A stretch of 64,000 nucleotides of DNA from Aquella oligotrophica (GCF_002892535.1 NZ_CP024847.1:682001-746000), one strand, 5' to 3'; shown: positions 8,339 through 17,089, counted from the stretch's first letter. Numbers and translations are program-made. The notes: generated from the sequence alone by a model not told the origin.

Positions 8339-9566
8339 ATTCTACTCCAAGCTTTTTACATACTTCAATAGCGCTTTTTACACCATCCTCATGAAAGCCA
8401 TTTGCCCAATATGCACCGCAATAATGTACTTTATCTACCCCTGAGATTTTAGCCCAGTTTTTTTGGGCAATAACTGCTTCTTCTGTATATATCGGGTGCT
8501 CGTAATTGAATGTAGCGATAATTTTATCTTTTGCAATCATTTCTGTACTATTTAGGGTTACACAATAAATCTTGTCCGCTCGTAGCCCTTGTAGGATATT
8601 CATGTTATAGGTTAGCGTCGCTTGATTATCGCTTTGTCCTGTCATTAGATAATTCCAGCTTGCATGTGCCAGTTTTCTTTTCGGCAGTAATGATTCATCA
8701 GTATGTAAAACAACTTCATTTTTTGAATATTTGATAGCGCCTAGAACACTTACTTCTTCCTTCGTTGGGCTAGCTAAAATCTGTAAAGCCTGATTTGAAT
8801 GACAAGCACAGATTACTTCGGCGAAAGATTTTTTTGTTCCATCGGCAAATACTATTTCTACATTATCTTCATTACGAATAATTTGTTTAACTTCGGCATT
8901 AAGGTGAATTTTATCGCTAAATCCGTTAGTTAGTTTGGGGATATAATTTTTCGAGCCACCGCAGATAGTGTACCATTGTGGGCGATTATTTACATCTAGT
9001 AAGCCATGGTTATTAAAAAACCTAGCAAAAAATGCAAATGGAAAATCAAGCATTTCTTTTATACCCATAGACCAGATAGCTGAACCCATCGGAAGAACAT
9101 ATCCTTCGACAAACCATTTGCCAAAATTATTCTTAGCAATAAACTCTTTTAGTGTTTCATTTTGAAAGCTGGTGGTTTTTTTTGCTAAACGATTAAATTT
9201 TAATATATCATAGATAAGCTTGATAAATTTGGGACTAAGTATATTTTTGCGATCGGCAAAAAGGCTATTTAGGTTATTGCCATTATATTCAAGCCCCCAT
9301 TGATCATTTCTTACTGAAAAACTCATCTCGGTTGGACGATATTTAATTCCAAGCGTATCAAGAATTTTCTGAAAATTAGGGTAGGTTCTATCATTAAATA
9401 CAATAAAACCAGTATCAATGGCTAGTTCACCAACATCAATAGTACTGGTATGTCCACCAATATAGTTATTCGCTTCAAAGATCTCAATATCGAAGTCTTT
9501 ATGTAGAAGATAGCCACATGTTAAACCAGAAATACCGCTACCAATTATCGCTATTTTTTTCTTCAT
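8328..9566 (-). CDS. FAD-dependent oxidoreductase of the cfa/DUF1365 cluster
   Basis: The 412-residue protein begins with an FAD-binding Rossmann motif (IleGlySerGlyIleSerGlyLeuThrCysGly, residues 8-18) followed by an acidic strand end at GluAla and GlyGlyHisThrSerThr near 38-43, as in amine oxidase/phytoene desaturase-like flavoproteins. The C-terminus has a second FAD contact, TrpAlaAsnGlyPheHisGluAspGlyVal. Homologues sit beside DUF1365 and cfa and are thought to oxidise fatty acyl chains. The exact substrate is unknown. It lies between the SDR gene (6-base gap) and DUF1365 (overlap). Confidence 0.88.
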   Translation of the reverse strand: MKKKIAIIGSGISGLTCGYLLHKDFDIEIFEANNYIGGHTSTIDVGELAIDTGFIVFNDRTYPNFQKILDTLGIKYRPTEMSFSVRNDQWGLEYNGNNLNSLFADRKNILSPKFIKLIYDILKFNRLAKKTTSFQNETLKEFIAKNNFGKWFVEGYVLPMGSAIWSMGIKEMLDFPFAFFARFFNNHGLLDVNNRPQWYTICGGSKNYIPKLTNGFSDKIHLNAEVKQIIRNEDNVEIVFADGTKKSFAEVICACHSNQALQILASPTKEEVSVLGAIKYSKNEVVLHTDESLLPKRKLAHASWNYLMTGQSDNQATLTYNMNILQGLRADKIYCVTLNSTEMIAKDKIIATFNYEHPIYTEEAVIAQKNWAKISGVDKVHYCGAYWANGFHEDGVKSAIEVCKKLGVEFAG

Positions 9567-9572
9567 TATGCC

Positions 9573-10301
9573 TTATTTCTTAAACTTTTGCCCAATTTTA
9601 CGCCATAGCTTTCTTGGGAATAGACTTAATAGTTTCATTGGAATTGTTAGCCGTAAAGGGAAATGAATTTCAATTTTCTTAGCTGCGATACCTCTAACTA
9701 TAATTTTTGCTGCTTCATGTGCTTCAAGAACAAATGGCATTGGAAAATCATTTTTATCGGTTAATGGGGTTTTTACAAATCCCGGATTTATTATACTAAC
9801 GGTGATATTTTCATCAATAAGATCAATAGCCAAGGCTTCTAAAAGATAATTGGCGGCAACTTTACTCGCGCCATAAGCTTCAGCGCGGCTTAATGGTAAA
9901 TAAGCAGCCATACTCGCTACACCAGCTAAATGAGGTTGTCTTGACTTCCTAAGAAGTGGTAAAACACCTTCAATACTATTGGCAAGAGTAATGACATTTG
10001 CATCAAATACACGTTTTATCAGCTGCGCATCAAAGTCCTTACAATCTATATATTCGCAGTTCCCGGCATTTAAAATTGCTAGATCAATATGTCCATGCTT
10101 TGCTTCAATAGCTTTAAATATTTCTCTAGTAGCTTCAAGATTCGATAAGTCAACTTGTCTGGTTTCAATCCCAATATTTTCAAGGTTTTTTAATGCTTCT
10201 TGATTTCTACCCAGTGCAATGACTTCGTGGTTACCTTGTTTGTAGATTTTTGCCAATTCATGACCTATTCCTGATGTAGCTCCGGTAATTAGAATCTTCA
10301 T
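9573..10301 (-). CDS. Short-chain dehydrogenase/reductase
   Basis: The 242-residue protein has the SDR cofactor motif ThrGlyAlaThrSerGlyIleGlyHis (residues 6-14), the AsnAlaGly motif near 81, a catalytic serine region (ValAlaSerMetAlaAla) and TyrGlyAlaSerLys with the catalytic Tyr-x3-Lys. It is an NAD(P)-dependent oxidoreductase of unknown substrate. The start codon shares bases with the stop codon of the SnoaL-like gene, so translation is coupled. The cluster context suggests a lipid-derived substrate; this is inference. Confidence 0.88.
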   Translation of the reverse strand: MKILITGATSGIGHELAKIYKQGNHEVIALGRNQEALKNLENIGIETRQVDLSNLEATREIFKAIEAKHGHIDLAILNAGNCEYIDCKDFDAQLIKRVFDANVITLANSIEGVLPLLRKSRQPHLAGVASMAAYLPLSRAEAYGASKVAANYLLEALAIDLIDENITVSIINPGFVKTPLTDKNDFPMPFVLEAHEAAKIIVRGIAAKKIEIHFPLRLTIPMKLLSLFPRKLWRKIGQKFKK

Positions 10302-10720
10302 TATTGTCCCAGTCTTTTTTTAATCTGTCTTATTATAGCTCCCAAATATGGAAGTTGCTCATAAAGCATTTCACCCAAATCAAAATAATCGCGGTGATAG
10401 ACAATTTTTTCATCAAATATGATTTTACTTATCCCGCTAACGATAACAACTTTGCCTTTATTGAGTTTTGGGTGGGTTAGGTGCATATTCCATTCAAGGA
10501 ATGCTGTTTTATCTGCAACCGTGGTTGAGTTAAAGATGAATTTGCAGCTACCAATATTTGAGTAAAGGTTGCTGAAATAGTTGGTGAGGTTATTTATTCC
10601 GTAAATACGGTGTGCCGGATCTTCAAATGATGCATTATCAGCATAGATTTCTTTTAGTAAATGAAGATTATTGGCATTAAGCTGATTAAATACATTCTGA
10701 AGCTTATCAATAACTGACAT
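10301..10720 (-). CDS. SnoaL-like / nuclear transport factor 2 family protein
   Basis: The 139-residue protein matches the small cone-shaped SnoaL/NTF2 fold: an initial helix, TyrAlaAspAsnAlaSerPheGluAspProAlaHis at about 25-36, and a C-terminal ValTyrHisArgAspTyrPheAspLeuGlyGlu. Such proteins are often found at the head of cfa/FAD-oxidoreductase/SDR operons; the ligand is unknown. It is the first gene behind the operator-bearing promoter at 10759-10796 and probably leads the operon that runs to 5196. Confidence 0.82.
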   Translation of the reverse strand: MSVIDKLQNVFNQLNANNLHLLKEIYADNASFEDPAHRIYGINNLTNYFSNLYSNIGSCKFIFNSTTVADKTAFLEWNMHLTHPKLNKGKVVIVSGISKIIFDEKIVYHRDYFDLGEMLYEQLPYLGAIIRQIKKRLGQ

Positions 10721-10758
10721 ATCTTATCCCTTATCTAACTTGCTTTAATTCTAACGTT

Positions 10759-10796
10759 ATTATATCATAAACATAGTTGACATTTCAACTATGTTT
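10759..10796 (-). promoter_or_regulatory. Promoter with perfect MarR-type palindromic operator
   Basis: A perfect palindrome with arms AAACATAGTTGA and TCAACTATGTTT around CATT covers 10769-10796. Read on the minus strand, TTGAAA (10788-10783) and TATAAT (10764-10759) are 18 bases apart, so the -35 box lies inside the palindrome. The site overlaps the stop codon of the Rieske gene and drives the SnoaL–SDR–cfa operon. The core GTTGA-N4-TCAAC recurs at other promoters in the window. Confidence 0.75.
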
Positions 10797-11726
10797 CTGC
10801 TGTCTTGACTTCCACATATTCCGGAATAGCTTGATCGCTTTATCGTGCTTCATTAGGACTTCATCTTCAAGCTTATAATTCCATGATGCTTGAGATTCAA
10901 CGACTTTCTGATCTTGTTTAAGGATGATTTTATTACTTATATTCATTACAAAATCAATAATTGGCTTGATTGGTTTTGCAGTTAAAAAGCCCCTAAAGGT
11001 GAAAATATAAATAATACTTTGGTTTTGGCTAACTGGCACGAAGTAGGCGATAATTTTCATCTTATCGCTGATATTAAGTATCCATGAATTAGGGTAAACA
11101 TAAATGGTAGAAGGAGAAGAATCACCATCTCGCTGATAAGTTATAATAGAACTGTCAGTTTGCTCAAACCTTGGGTTTTGTGGCATAACAAAATTGCGAC
11201 CTATCGTTGTTTTGTGAACTTCTGCCAGATGCGTATAGTCAAGTTGATTTTCGATACAGCGAGTAATGTAGCTATCCCATTTTTTGCTAAAAAAGCTGTA
11301 GTTACCATTAAAGCTATTAAATACATTTTCTAGCGGACTAATATCATCTACGCCACTAGGATTACCAAACATTACCCAGATCATATCGAGAGTAACTCTA
11401 CTTGGATATTTTTTTACCATTAGCTTAGGAATCGCTTTATTAAATTCAGGGGCGTGAGTGCAGCTACCATCTTTAGAAAATTCAAAGCCATGAAATGGAC
11501 AGCGGATTTTATTGTCGCAAATTTTGCCTAGGCTTAGTTTGGCAGATCGATGCGGGCAGCGGTCTTCCATTACCACAACTTCGCTAGAATCTTTCCAAAT
11601 AACTAGCGGAATTCCAAATCGGATACAAGCAAAGGGTTTGCTTTTTGGTAATTCACTAATATGTAAAATGGCGTACCAACCAGAAGGGAAGCCATCAAAG
11701 CCTGATAAAGTCACTGATTCACTCAT
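10785..11726 (-). CDS. Rieske-type oxygenase alpha subunit
   Basis: The 313-residue protein has an N-terminal Rieske [2Fe-2S] domain with Cys57-x-His59 and Cys76-x2-His79. The catalytic domain has the mononuclear iron site GluAsnGlnLeuAspTyrThrHisLeuAlaGluValHis, with Asp163, His166 and His171 as likely ligands. It is an aromatic-ring-hydroxylating-type oxygenase and needs a separate reductase, which is not seen nearby. The substrate is unknown; the neighbours suggest a membrane lipid or pigment. It runs in the same direction as the cfa operon, whose internal promoter overlaps its stop codon. Confidence 0.88.
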   Translation of the reverse strand: MSESVTLSGFDGFPSGWYAILHISELPKSKPFACIRFGIPLVIWKDSSEVVVMEDRCPHRSAKLSLGKICDNKIRCPFHGFEFSKDGSCTHAPEFNKAIPKLMVKKYPSRVTLDMIWVMFGNPSGVDDISPLENVFNSFNGNYSFFSKKWDSYITRCIENQLDYTHLAEVHKTTIGRNFVMPQNPRFEQTDSSIITYQRDGDSSPSTIYVYPNSWILNISDKMKIIAYFVPVSQNQSIIYIFTFRGFLTAKPIKPIIDFVMNISNKIILKQDQKVVESQASWNYKLEDEVLMKHDKAIKLFRNMWKSRQQKHS

Positions 11727-12080
11727 TGCTATCGATTCTTTTGAGAGCTAAATTAGCGTTATTATACGTAAAAAGCTTCAACAAAGCATCTTATTATTAG
11801 ACTTTTATCATATTAGCCATATTGGATGATAAATTATTCGCTGGTAATGATAGTCCAGTAAATTGGAGTTGGCGATGGGTAGGGGATAAACTATAATATC
11901 GCTACTGGAAAGAATCCTTGTTCTACCAGTTCCCTTCAAAATTGCCATTGGTTTTCCAGTGGCATTTTCTTTTCCTTGAGTTAAATGATAATCATTTCCG
12001 AGTATATATGTAAAACACGTGATAGGCGTTCCCAAAAATGGGAAAGCTATAATATAGTAGATAATTGTAGAATAAAGTAT
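11727..12080. other. Gap with no assignable gene
   Basis: This 354-base stretch has one 75-codon minus-strand frame (12035-11808) with a TTG-type start and no family resemblance. The plus strand shows a short WSWRWV-like run near 11865 that recalls photolyase FAD domains, but no frame continues. A TATAAT on the minus strand at 11766-11761 could serve the Rieske gene. I see no supported gene; decayed DNA beside the fold-back element is likely. Confidence 0.4.
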
Positions 12081-12225
12081 TAGACCTCTTTTCTAACCTG
12101 CTTCTTTAACTCTTATCCGTTGTCATAAAGACTTTTACGATACTCGTGTACTACGTGTACATTCCGTTTCTCAAAGGCTTTATTCCTAGTCTAAGAGCTA
12201 AATAATGGGTTATGAAAGAGGTCTA
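12081..12225 (+). repeat. Fold-back MITE-like element, copy 2
   Basis: This copy is 145 bp, the same length and orientation as copy 1, and differs from it at only a handful of positions. The outer arms read TAGACCTCTTTTCTAACC and GGGTTATGAAAGAGGTCTA. The inner arm has one mismatch (AAAGGCTTTAT against ATAAAGACTTT). It lies on the left border of the methyltransferase–kinase–receiver island. Confidence 0.88.
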
Positions 12226-12280
12226 TTGTTGTTTTCAACATCTTCCCTTTCTTACTTTGTCACATGGCAAAGTTTTCCTA

Positions 12281-12306
12281 CCGTTGTTATCCACGGCAGT
12301 TTTTTT
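12281..12306 (+). terminator. Weak terminator-like hairpin upstream of the methyltransferase gene
   Basis: CCGT and ACGG form a four-base-pair stem around TGTTATCC, followed after CAG by seven T residues. The stem is short, so termination is uncertain. It would shield the methyltransferase operon from upstream transcription. Confidence 0.3.
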
Positions 12307-12368
12307 ATTCCATTTTTAGATCATCATTTTCATGTAGTAGATTAAGTACCTAATAAAATAAGCTATTC

Positions 12369-12377
12369 TGGTATAAT
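12369..12377 (+). promoter_or_regulatory. Extended -10 promoter of the methyltransferase operon
   Basis: TGGTATAAT is a consensus extended -10 element (TGnTATAAT) 33 bases before the methyltransferase ATG. No good -35 box lies at the normal spacing. The leader would be about 25 bases and shows no clear Shine-Dalgarno sequence. Confidence 0.55.
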
Positions 12378-12409
12378 ATATTATAGAAATATTACAATTC
12401 AATTTTGCA

Positions 12410-13684
12410 ATGAAGAAAAGCGAAAATATTACATTTATTGATTTATTTGCCGGAGCTGGTGGACTTTCTGAAGGGTTCATTCAGGCTGGCTACACACCAA
12501 TTGCTCATGTGGAAATAGATTCTGCAGCATGTAAGACATTAAAAACAAGATCGTGTTATTACTATTTGCGTGAAAACCACAGATATGATGTATATTTAGA
12601 CTATCTTTCTGGAAAAATAACAAGAGATGAACTATATAACCATCTTCCAGAAAGCGAACATGCTAAGATAATTAATAGTGCAATCAGCACAGAAAATAAT
12701 GAGCAGATTTTTAGCCAGATTAATAACAGTCTTAATGGTAGGGAAGTTGATTTAATTATTGGTGGTCCGCCGTGCCAAGCTTATTCAGTTGTTGGTCGCT
12801 CACGTTCGGCAGATGGCATGCAGAATGACGCTAGGAATTATATGTATCTCGAATATGTTAAATACCTAAATTATTACAGACCCAAGATGTTTGTATTTGA
12901 AAATGTACTTGGTTTGCAGTCAGCACAGAATGGTAAATACCTTACTGATATGCAACAGAAATTTCGAAAATCAGGGTATGAAATAGAAGTTTTTAGGTTG
13001 AATGCACGTGCTTTTGGTGTGTTGCAAAACCGCGTTCGGCTGATTATTGTTGGCTGTCATATAGATGTTGGGGCAAATATTCCTGATTTAAAACAAATTA
13101 ATTTTATGACTGATAAAAAATTTCTTGTTGCTGATCTTTTTACTGATCTGCCAGCATTGCAGAATGGTGAGGGTAGTTTCAAGCGTTGTAATTATGCAAA
13201 AAACACAATAAATGAGTATTTGGTGGCTTCTGGAATACGCAGCCAAGAAGATGTATTGACTCAGCATGTTACTCGTCCACATAATGATCAGGATCTAGAA
13301 ATCTACCGTATTGCTATAACCAAGTGGTTAAGTGGTCAGCAACGTCTTGATTATGCAGATTTACCAAAACATCTAAAAACTCATAAAAATGAAACCGCAT
13401 TTACCGACCGCTTCAAGGTGGTAGGGGCAGATCTTAATGCCTCTCATACCATGGTAGCTCACATATCCAAGGATGGACACTACTATATTCATCCAGATCT
13501 TAAGCAGAATCGTTCAATTAGCATAAGGGAAGCAGCTCGGATACAGTCTTTTCCTGATAATTATTATTTTGAAGGTTATAAGAGTAACTTGGGTAGCCGG
13601 ACTGCCGCATTTCGTCAGATTGGTAATGCGGTACCGCCTTTGATGGCAAAACAGATAGCTGCAAAAATGAAAGAAATGCTATGA
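12410..13684 (+). CDS. DNA (cytosine-5) methyltransferase
   Basis: The 424-residue protein has the ordered C5-methyltransferase motifs. Motif I is AspLeuPheAlaGlyAlaGlyGly (11-18). Motif IV is GlyGlyProProCysGln with catalytic Cys122. Motif VI is GluAsnVal (164-166) and motif VIII GlnAsnArgValArg (206-210). Motifs IX-X are SerIleArgGluAlaAlaArgIleGlnSerPhePro and GlyAsnAlaValProPro near the C-terminus. An unusual insert of about 60 residues lies between motifs II and IV. The target-recognition region is about 230-370; the target sequence cannot be read off. Its stop overlaps the next start in ATGA, so it is coupled to the kinase-like gene rather than to a restriction enzyme gene. Confidence 0.95.
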   Translation: MKKSENITFIDLFAGAGGLSEGFIQAGYTPIAHVEIDSAACKTLKTRSCYYYLRENHRYDVYLDYLSGKITRDELYNHLPESEHAKIINSAISTENNEQIFSQINNSLNGREVDLIIGGPPCQAYSVVGRSRSADGMQNDARNYMYLEYVKYLNYYRPKMFVFENVLGLQSAQNGKYLTDMQQKFRKSGYEIEVFRLNARAFGVLQNRVRLIIVGCHIDVGANIPDLKQINFMTDKKFLVADLFTDLPALQNGEGSFKRCNYAKNTINEYLVASGIRSQEDVLTQHVTRPHNDQDLEIYRIAITKWLSGQQRLDYADLPKHLKTHKNETAFTDRFKVVGADLNASHTMVAHISKDGHYYIHPDLKQNRSISIREAARIQSFPDNYYFEGYKSNLGSRTAAFRQIGNAVPPLMAKQIAAKMKEML

Positions 13685-15873
13685 ATGGAATTATAAATTC
13701 AGATAAAGAAAGTGGAACAGTTTTTAAATTTAGACCATTAGCAAAACTTATTCATAGTATTGGAAGTGAGCTGATTGGTAATGCTGCAGCAGCTATTTTT
13801 GAACTTGTAAAAAATGGTTATGATGCTGATGCTAATGAGGTTAAAATTGTATTTGAATATAATGACAACGACTCTCTTAAGATTATAATTGAAGATGATG
13901 GACATGGTATGAGCTTTGATACCATCACTGGTAAATGGCTTGTACCTGCAACGGATGATAAGTTGGTTCGAAAAATAAGCCCAGATAAGCGGCGTATTAT
14001 GCAAGGGAGAAAAGGGCTGGGAAGATTTGCAGCGGCATTTCTTGGACAGGAATTGCTTATTGAAAGTTGTACTGAAGCAGAGTACAGCTCTTTTTTCATT
14101 GAATGGGACAAATTTACTTCAGAGAAATTCCTTGATGAGGTTGATATTCTGATAGAGCGTAAGGAGTCAAATCGATCACCCGGTACAAGAATCGAGATCG
14201 TGGCAATGGAAGATAAATATAAAATTTGGCAGGACAAATCCACGATTGACAAGCTAACGTTTGAATTACAACGTCTAATTTCGCCATTTTCTGATATTGT
14301 ACAAGGTGAAGGAAATAAAATTGATGAATTTAGCATTAATGTGAGTTTTATTAATTGCCCTGTTTCCGATTATTTTGGTAAGACGATTGAGATAAAGCCA
14401 AGTGAAATACTTTCTTACTATGATTATAGGATATTTGGAGTAATTGATAAAGATGGCACCGCAAGTCTAACTTATGAAAATGGTGTTGAGAGAATTACTC
14501 AAAGCGAAATAGTAACATTTAAATCTGATTTGCCAAAGTTAGATACTAATTGTGGAAAAATTTATCTGGATCTTAGAGTTTATGATCGTGATACAGAAGC
14601 GATTAACAATCTTATTGGTAAAGGATTGGTGAGTTCAGATGGTAGTCCTCTTGGTAAACGTGAGGCAAAAAAATTACTTGACCAAGTTTATGGTGTACAC
14701 TTATATCGCAATAAATTCAGGATTAGTCCATATGGTGCTGATGGCAATGATTGGCTAGAACTTGATAAGGATAGAATTCAGAATTTTACGCTTCGAGTTA
14801 GTAATAATCAGATTGCTGGTTTTGTTACAATTGAAGGTGAGGAAGATTCTAACCTAATTGAAAAAAGTGCTCGGGATGGGCTGAAAGAAAATGAGTCATA
14901 TGATGTATTGGTGAGTCAAATTAAGAAGGCTCTACATGAACTTGAGATTCGCCGGCTTGCCTATCGTCAAAAAACAAAAAGAGGAAGAAAATCTAAAATT
15001 GTAGAAGATGTTAGAGATCTTTTTAGTTTTAGGACTATAGCCGATAATATAGATAAAAAGCTAAAACAATTAAGTATTAATGACTCGGTTATAAAAGAAG
15101 TCCGGCAGATGATTGAACTTGAAGCAGTAAATAAAGGTCATCTGTTACAGGATATTGAACAGAAAATAGCTGTTTATCAAGGGCAGGCAACATTGGGTAA
15201 GATTACAACAGTTCTTTTGCATGAAGTTAGAAGACCAATACAAGTATTCAATCATGAAGCTAAAGTTATTGATTTCCAGTTAAAGAAATATGATGAAACA
15301 AAAAATTTTCAGCATATTGAAAGATTAAAAGAAAGCGGCAATAGGTTTAAAACTCAAACAAATTTTCTTTCCAAAGTTTTTAAAAGGTTTGATCCTTTTG
15401 CTTCAAATAAAAGGGGGCCAAAGAAGTTATTCCATGTCAGTAACGTATTTAATGAAATTTATGATTTTTTTGCTTCAATGTTTGAGCAAAATGAAATTGT
15501 TTATGAGTTTAACTGCCCGGAGGGGTTAAATATCTATGGATGGGAAATTGACTTATCCATATGTATGACAAATCTTATCGAAAATAGCATATATTGGCTT
15601 AATGGTACATTGAATAAAAAAATTTTTATAAATGTAATTGACGGTGATGATGGTCTGGAAATTCATTACCGCGATAATGGACCTGGAATTAAAGATAGTC
15701 TGATTGAGAGTTCTGTGATTTTTGAACCTGGATTTAGTACTAAATCAAATGGTATGGGGATTGGTCTTGCTCTAGCTGGCGAAGCTGTATCAAGATTTAA
15801 CGGAGAGCTGAAGGTATTATCCTCTTCAGAGGGTGCTTATTTTTTATTGGAGGTAAAGAATGGAAATAGTTAG
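13681..15873 (+). CDS. Double-GHKL ATPase / histidine-kinase-like protein
   Basis: The 730-residue protein has two ATP-binding GHKL modules. The N-terminal one resembles MutL/Hsp90/MORC-type ATPases: GluLeuValLysAsnGlyTyrAspAlaAsp (41-50), AspAspGlyHisGlyMet (72-77) and a lid GlyArgLysGlyLeuGlyArgPhe (109-116). The C-terminal one is histidine-kinase-like: H-box LeuHisGluValArgArgProIle with His514, N-box AsnLeuIleGluAsnSer (631-636), AspAsnGlyProGlyIle from 665 and GlyMetGlyIleGlyLeuAla near 691. No membrane segment is seen, so it should be cytosolic. Coiled-coil-like sequence precedes the H-box. It overlaps the methyltransferase gene by 4 bases and the receiver gene by 14. The N-terminal module is the natural candidate for sensing DNA or damage; this is inference. 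Confidence 0.88.
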   Translation: MNGIINSDKESGTVFKFRPLAKLIHSIGSELIGNAAAAIFELVKNGYDADANEVKIVFEYNDNDSLKIIIEDDGHGMSFDTITGKWLVPATDDKLVRKISPDKRRIMQGRKGLGRFAAAFLGQELLIESCTEAEYSSFFIEWDKFTSEKFLDEVDILIERKESNRSPGTRIEIVAMEDKYKIWQDKSTIDKLTFELQRLISPFSDIVQGEGNKIDEFSINVSFINCPVSDYFGKTIEIKPSEILSYYDYRIFGVIDKDGTASLTYENGVERITQSEIVTFKSDLPKLDTNCGKIYLDLRVYDRDTEAINNLIGKGLVSSDGSPLGKREAKKLLDQVYGVHLYRNKFRISPYGADGNDWLELDKDRIQNFTLRVSNNQIAGFVTIEGEEDSNLIEKSARDGLKENESYDVLVSQIKKALHELEIRRLAYRQKTKRGRKSKIVEDVRDLFSFRTIADNIDKKLKQLSINDSVIKEVRQMIELEAVNKGHLLQDIEQKIAVYQGQATLGKITTVLLHEVRRPIQVFNHEAKVIDFQLKKYDETKNFQHIERLKESGNRFKTQTNFLSKVFKRFDPFASNKRGPKKLFHVSNVFNEIYDFFASMFEQNEIVYEFNCPEGLNIYGWEIDLSICMTNLIENSIYWLNGTLNKKIFINVIDGDDGLEIHYRDNGPGIKDSLIESSVIFEPGFSTKSNGMGIGLALAGEAVSRFNGELKVLSSSEGAYFLLEVKNGNS

Positions 15874-16984
15874 GGTACTTTTAGTGGATGATCAAAGAGA
15901 GTTGGCCAGTGAATATAAAGAAGCTGCTGAGATGTTTTGCGATGAGAATCAGCTTGATTGTCAATTAATGGTTACTCAAGAAGTAGATGTCGATTCTGCT
16001 ATAAAGAGACTTTCTGATTTAAACGAAGTGTTTGACATTGCGATTATAGATCTCACTTTATCCAGAGGAGCGGATAGAGATACCAATAACGGGAATAAAG
16101 TAATTGAAATTCTACAAAAGCATACAAGACTGCCGATTATTGTTGCCACATCAACCCCGGGAGAAATTGACTCTAATTATACACAAAGTTGTTTTTTAAA
16201 AGTAATTACCAAGGATCAATTCGGGAATAATAATACTCATATCATCGAAACAATATTTAAAATCTATAATACGGGGATTACCAAGATATTAAATAAAAAA
16301 GGTAAAATTGAAGAGTGCCTTAATAATTTGTTTTGGAGCCATTTTTCGCGGGTTTTTGAATCTTGGATTGACTGCAAATATGAGCAGTCACCAGAGGAAA
16401 AGGAATCATCACTTCTAAGGAGCGTTTTTTTTCATATTAATGAGTATATAGATCAGTCAGTAAAAATATATAATCCCAACGAGTTTTACATCTATCCTCC
16501 TGTAAAAAAATACTTGTCTTCTGGAGATATTGTCAGCCATAGTAATTTTTTGTTTATAGTTATGACTCCTGCTTGTAGTATTGAGCCTCGAGAACAAGGT
16601 CAAATAAACGCAGAACATATAGTTTTTGCTGGAATTGATTTACTTAGTAAATTCGTTGACGTTTCTTCATTAAATTCTAAAACCGGATCAAATAATAAAA
16701 ATAGAACAAAGTTGGAAAATTTTTTAAAAAACAAAAAGCAGGAATACTATTTTTTACCAAAATTTCATACAATTGAAGCTAGTTTAATAAATTTTGAAAA
16801 AATCTACCATTTATCAACTGAAAGTGTAAATAAATTGCTTGAGAATGGACGCTTGGTACGGGTAGCAACCATTTCAGCGCCTTTTATTAAAGATATTATT
16901 GAAAAATATTCAGCTTATTATTCAAGGCAGGGGGCACCTGATTTTGATACAGGTAAGTTATATATGCAACTAACATCACACTAA
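15860..16984 (+). CDS. Receiver-domain protein with large unassigned C-terminal domain
   Basis: The 374-residue protein begins with a response-regulator receiver domain (about 4-135): acidic pair Asp10-Asp11, phosphoacceptor Asp64 in IleIleAspLeuThrLeu, a Ser/Thr stretch near 97-99, and Lys118. The remaining 235 residues have no helix-turn-helix that I recognise. They contain PheIleValMetThrProAlaCysSerIleGluPro, TyrTyrPheLeuPro and, near the end, ThrIleSerAlaProPheIleLysAspIle...TyrSerAlaTyrTyrSerArgGlnGlyAlaProAsp. It is the likely phosphotransfer partner of the preceding kinase-like protein. The C-terminus could be the effector of the system; no nuclease motif is evident. Confidence 0.82.
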   Translation: MEIVRVLLVDDQRELASEYKEAAEMFCDENQLDCQLMVTQEVDVDSAIKRLSDLNEVFDIAIIDLTLSRGADRDTNNGNKVIEILQKHTRLPIIVATSTPGEIDSNYTQSCFLKVITKDQFGNNNTHIIETIFKIYNTGITKILNKKGKIEECLNNLFWSHFSRVFESWIDCKYEQSPEEKESSLLRSVFFHINEYIDQSVKIYNPNEFYIYPPVKKYLSSGDIVSHSNFLFIVMTPACSIEPREQGQINAEHIVFAGIDLLSKFVDVSSLNSKTGSNNKNRTKLENFLKNKKQEYYFLPKFHTIEASLINFEKIYHLSTESVNKLLENGRLVRVATISAPFIKDIIEKYSAYYSRQGAPDFDTGKLYMQLTSH

Positions 16985-17089
16985 TAAGATTATCGCATAT
17001 ATTAAATTTTTCACATAAAGTCATGATTTCGATATAACTACCAGCGGTAATTCAAAAGTTTTAACCACTAGTGGTCGATAAGCCGTTTC

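Noticed and set aside
11840-11905. Plus-strand run reminiscent of a photolyase FAD-domain motif (Trp-Ser-Trp-Arg-Trp-Val)
   Set aside because: The similarity is limited to a few residues and no frame continues in either direction, so a photolyase pseudogene cannot be supported.
11808-12035. 75-codon minus-strand reading frame
   Set aside because: It has no recognisable family, no good start or ribosome site and lies in apparently decayed DNA beside a fold-back element.
13738-14336. Two long minus-strand frames opposite the kinase gene (88 and 172 codons)
   Set aside because: They lie fully inside the kinase gene, whose motifs are clear, and show no family resemblance.
12410-16984. Interpretation as a classical type II restriction-modification system
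   Set aside because: No endonuclease gene or PD-(D/E)xK-type motif is visible in the operon or directly beside it.
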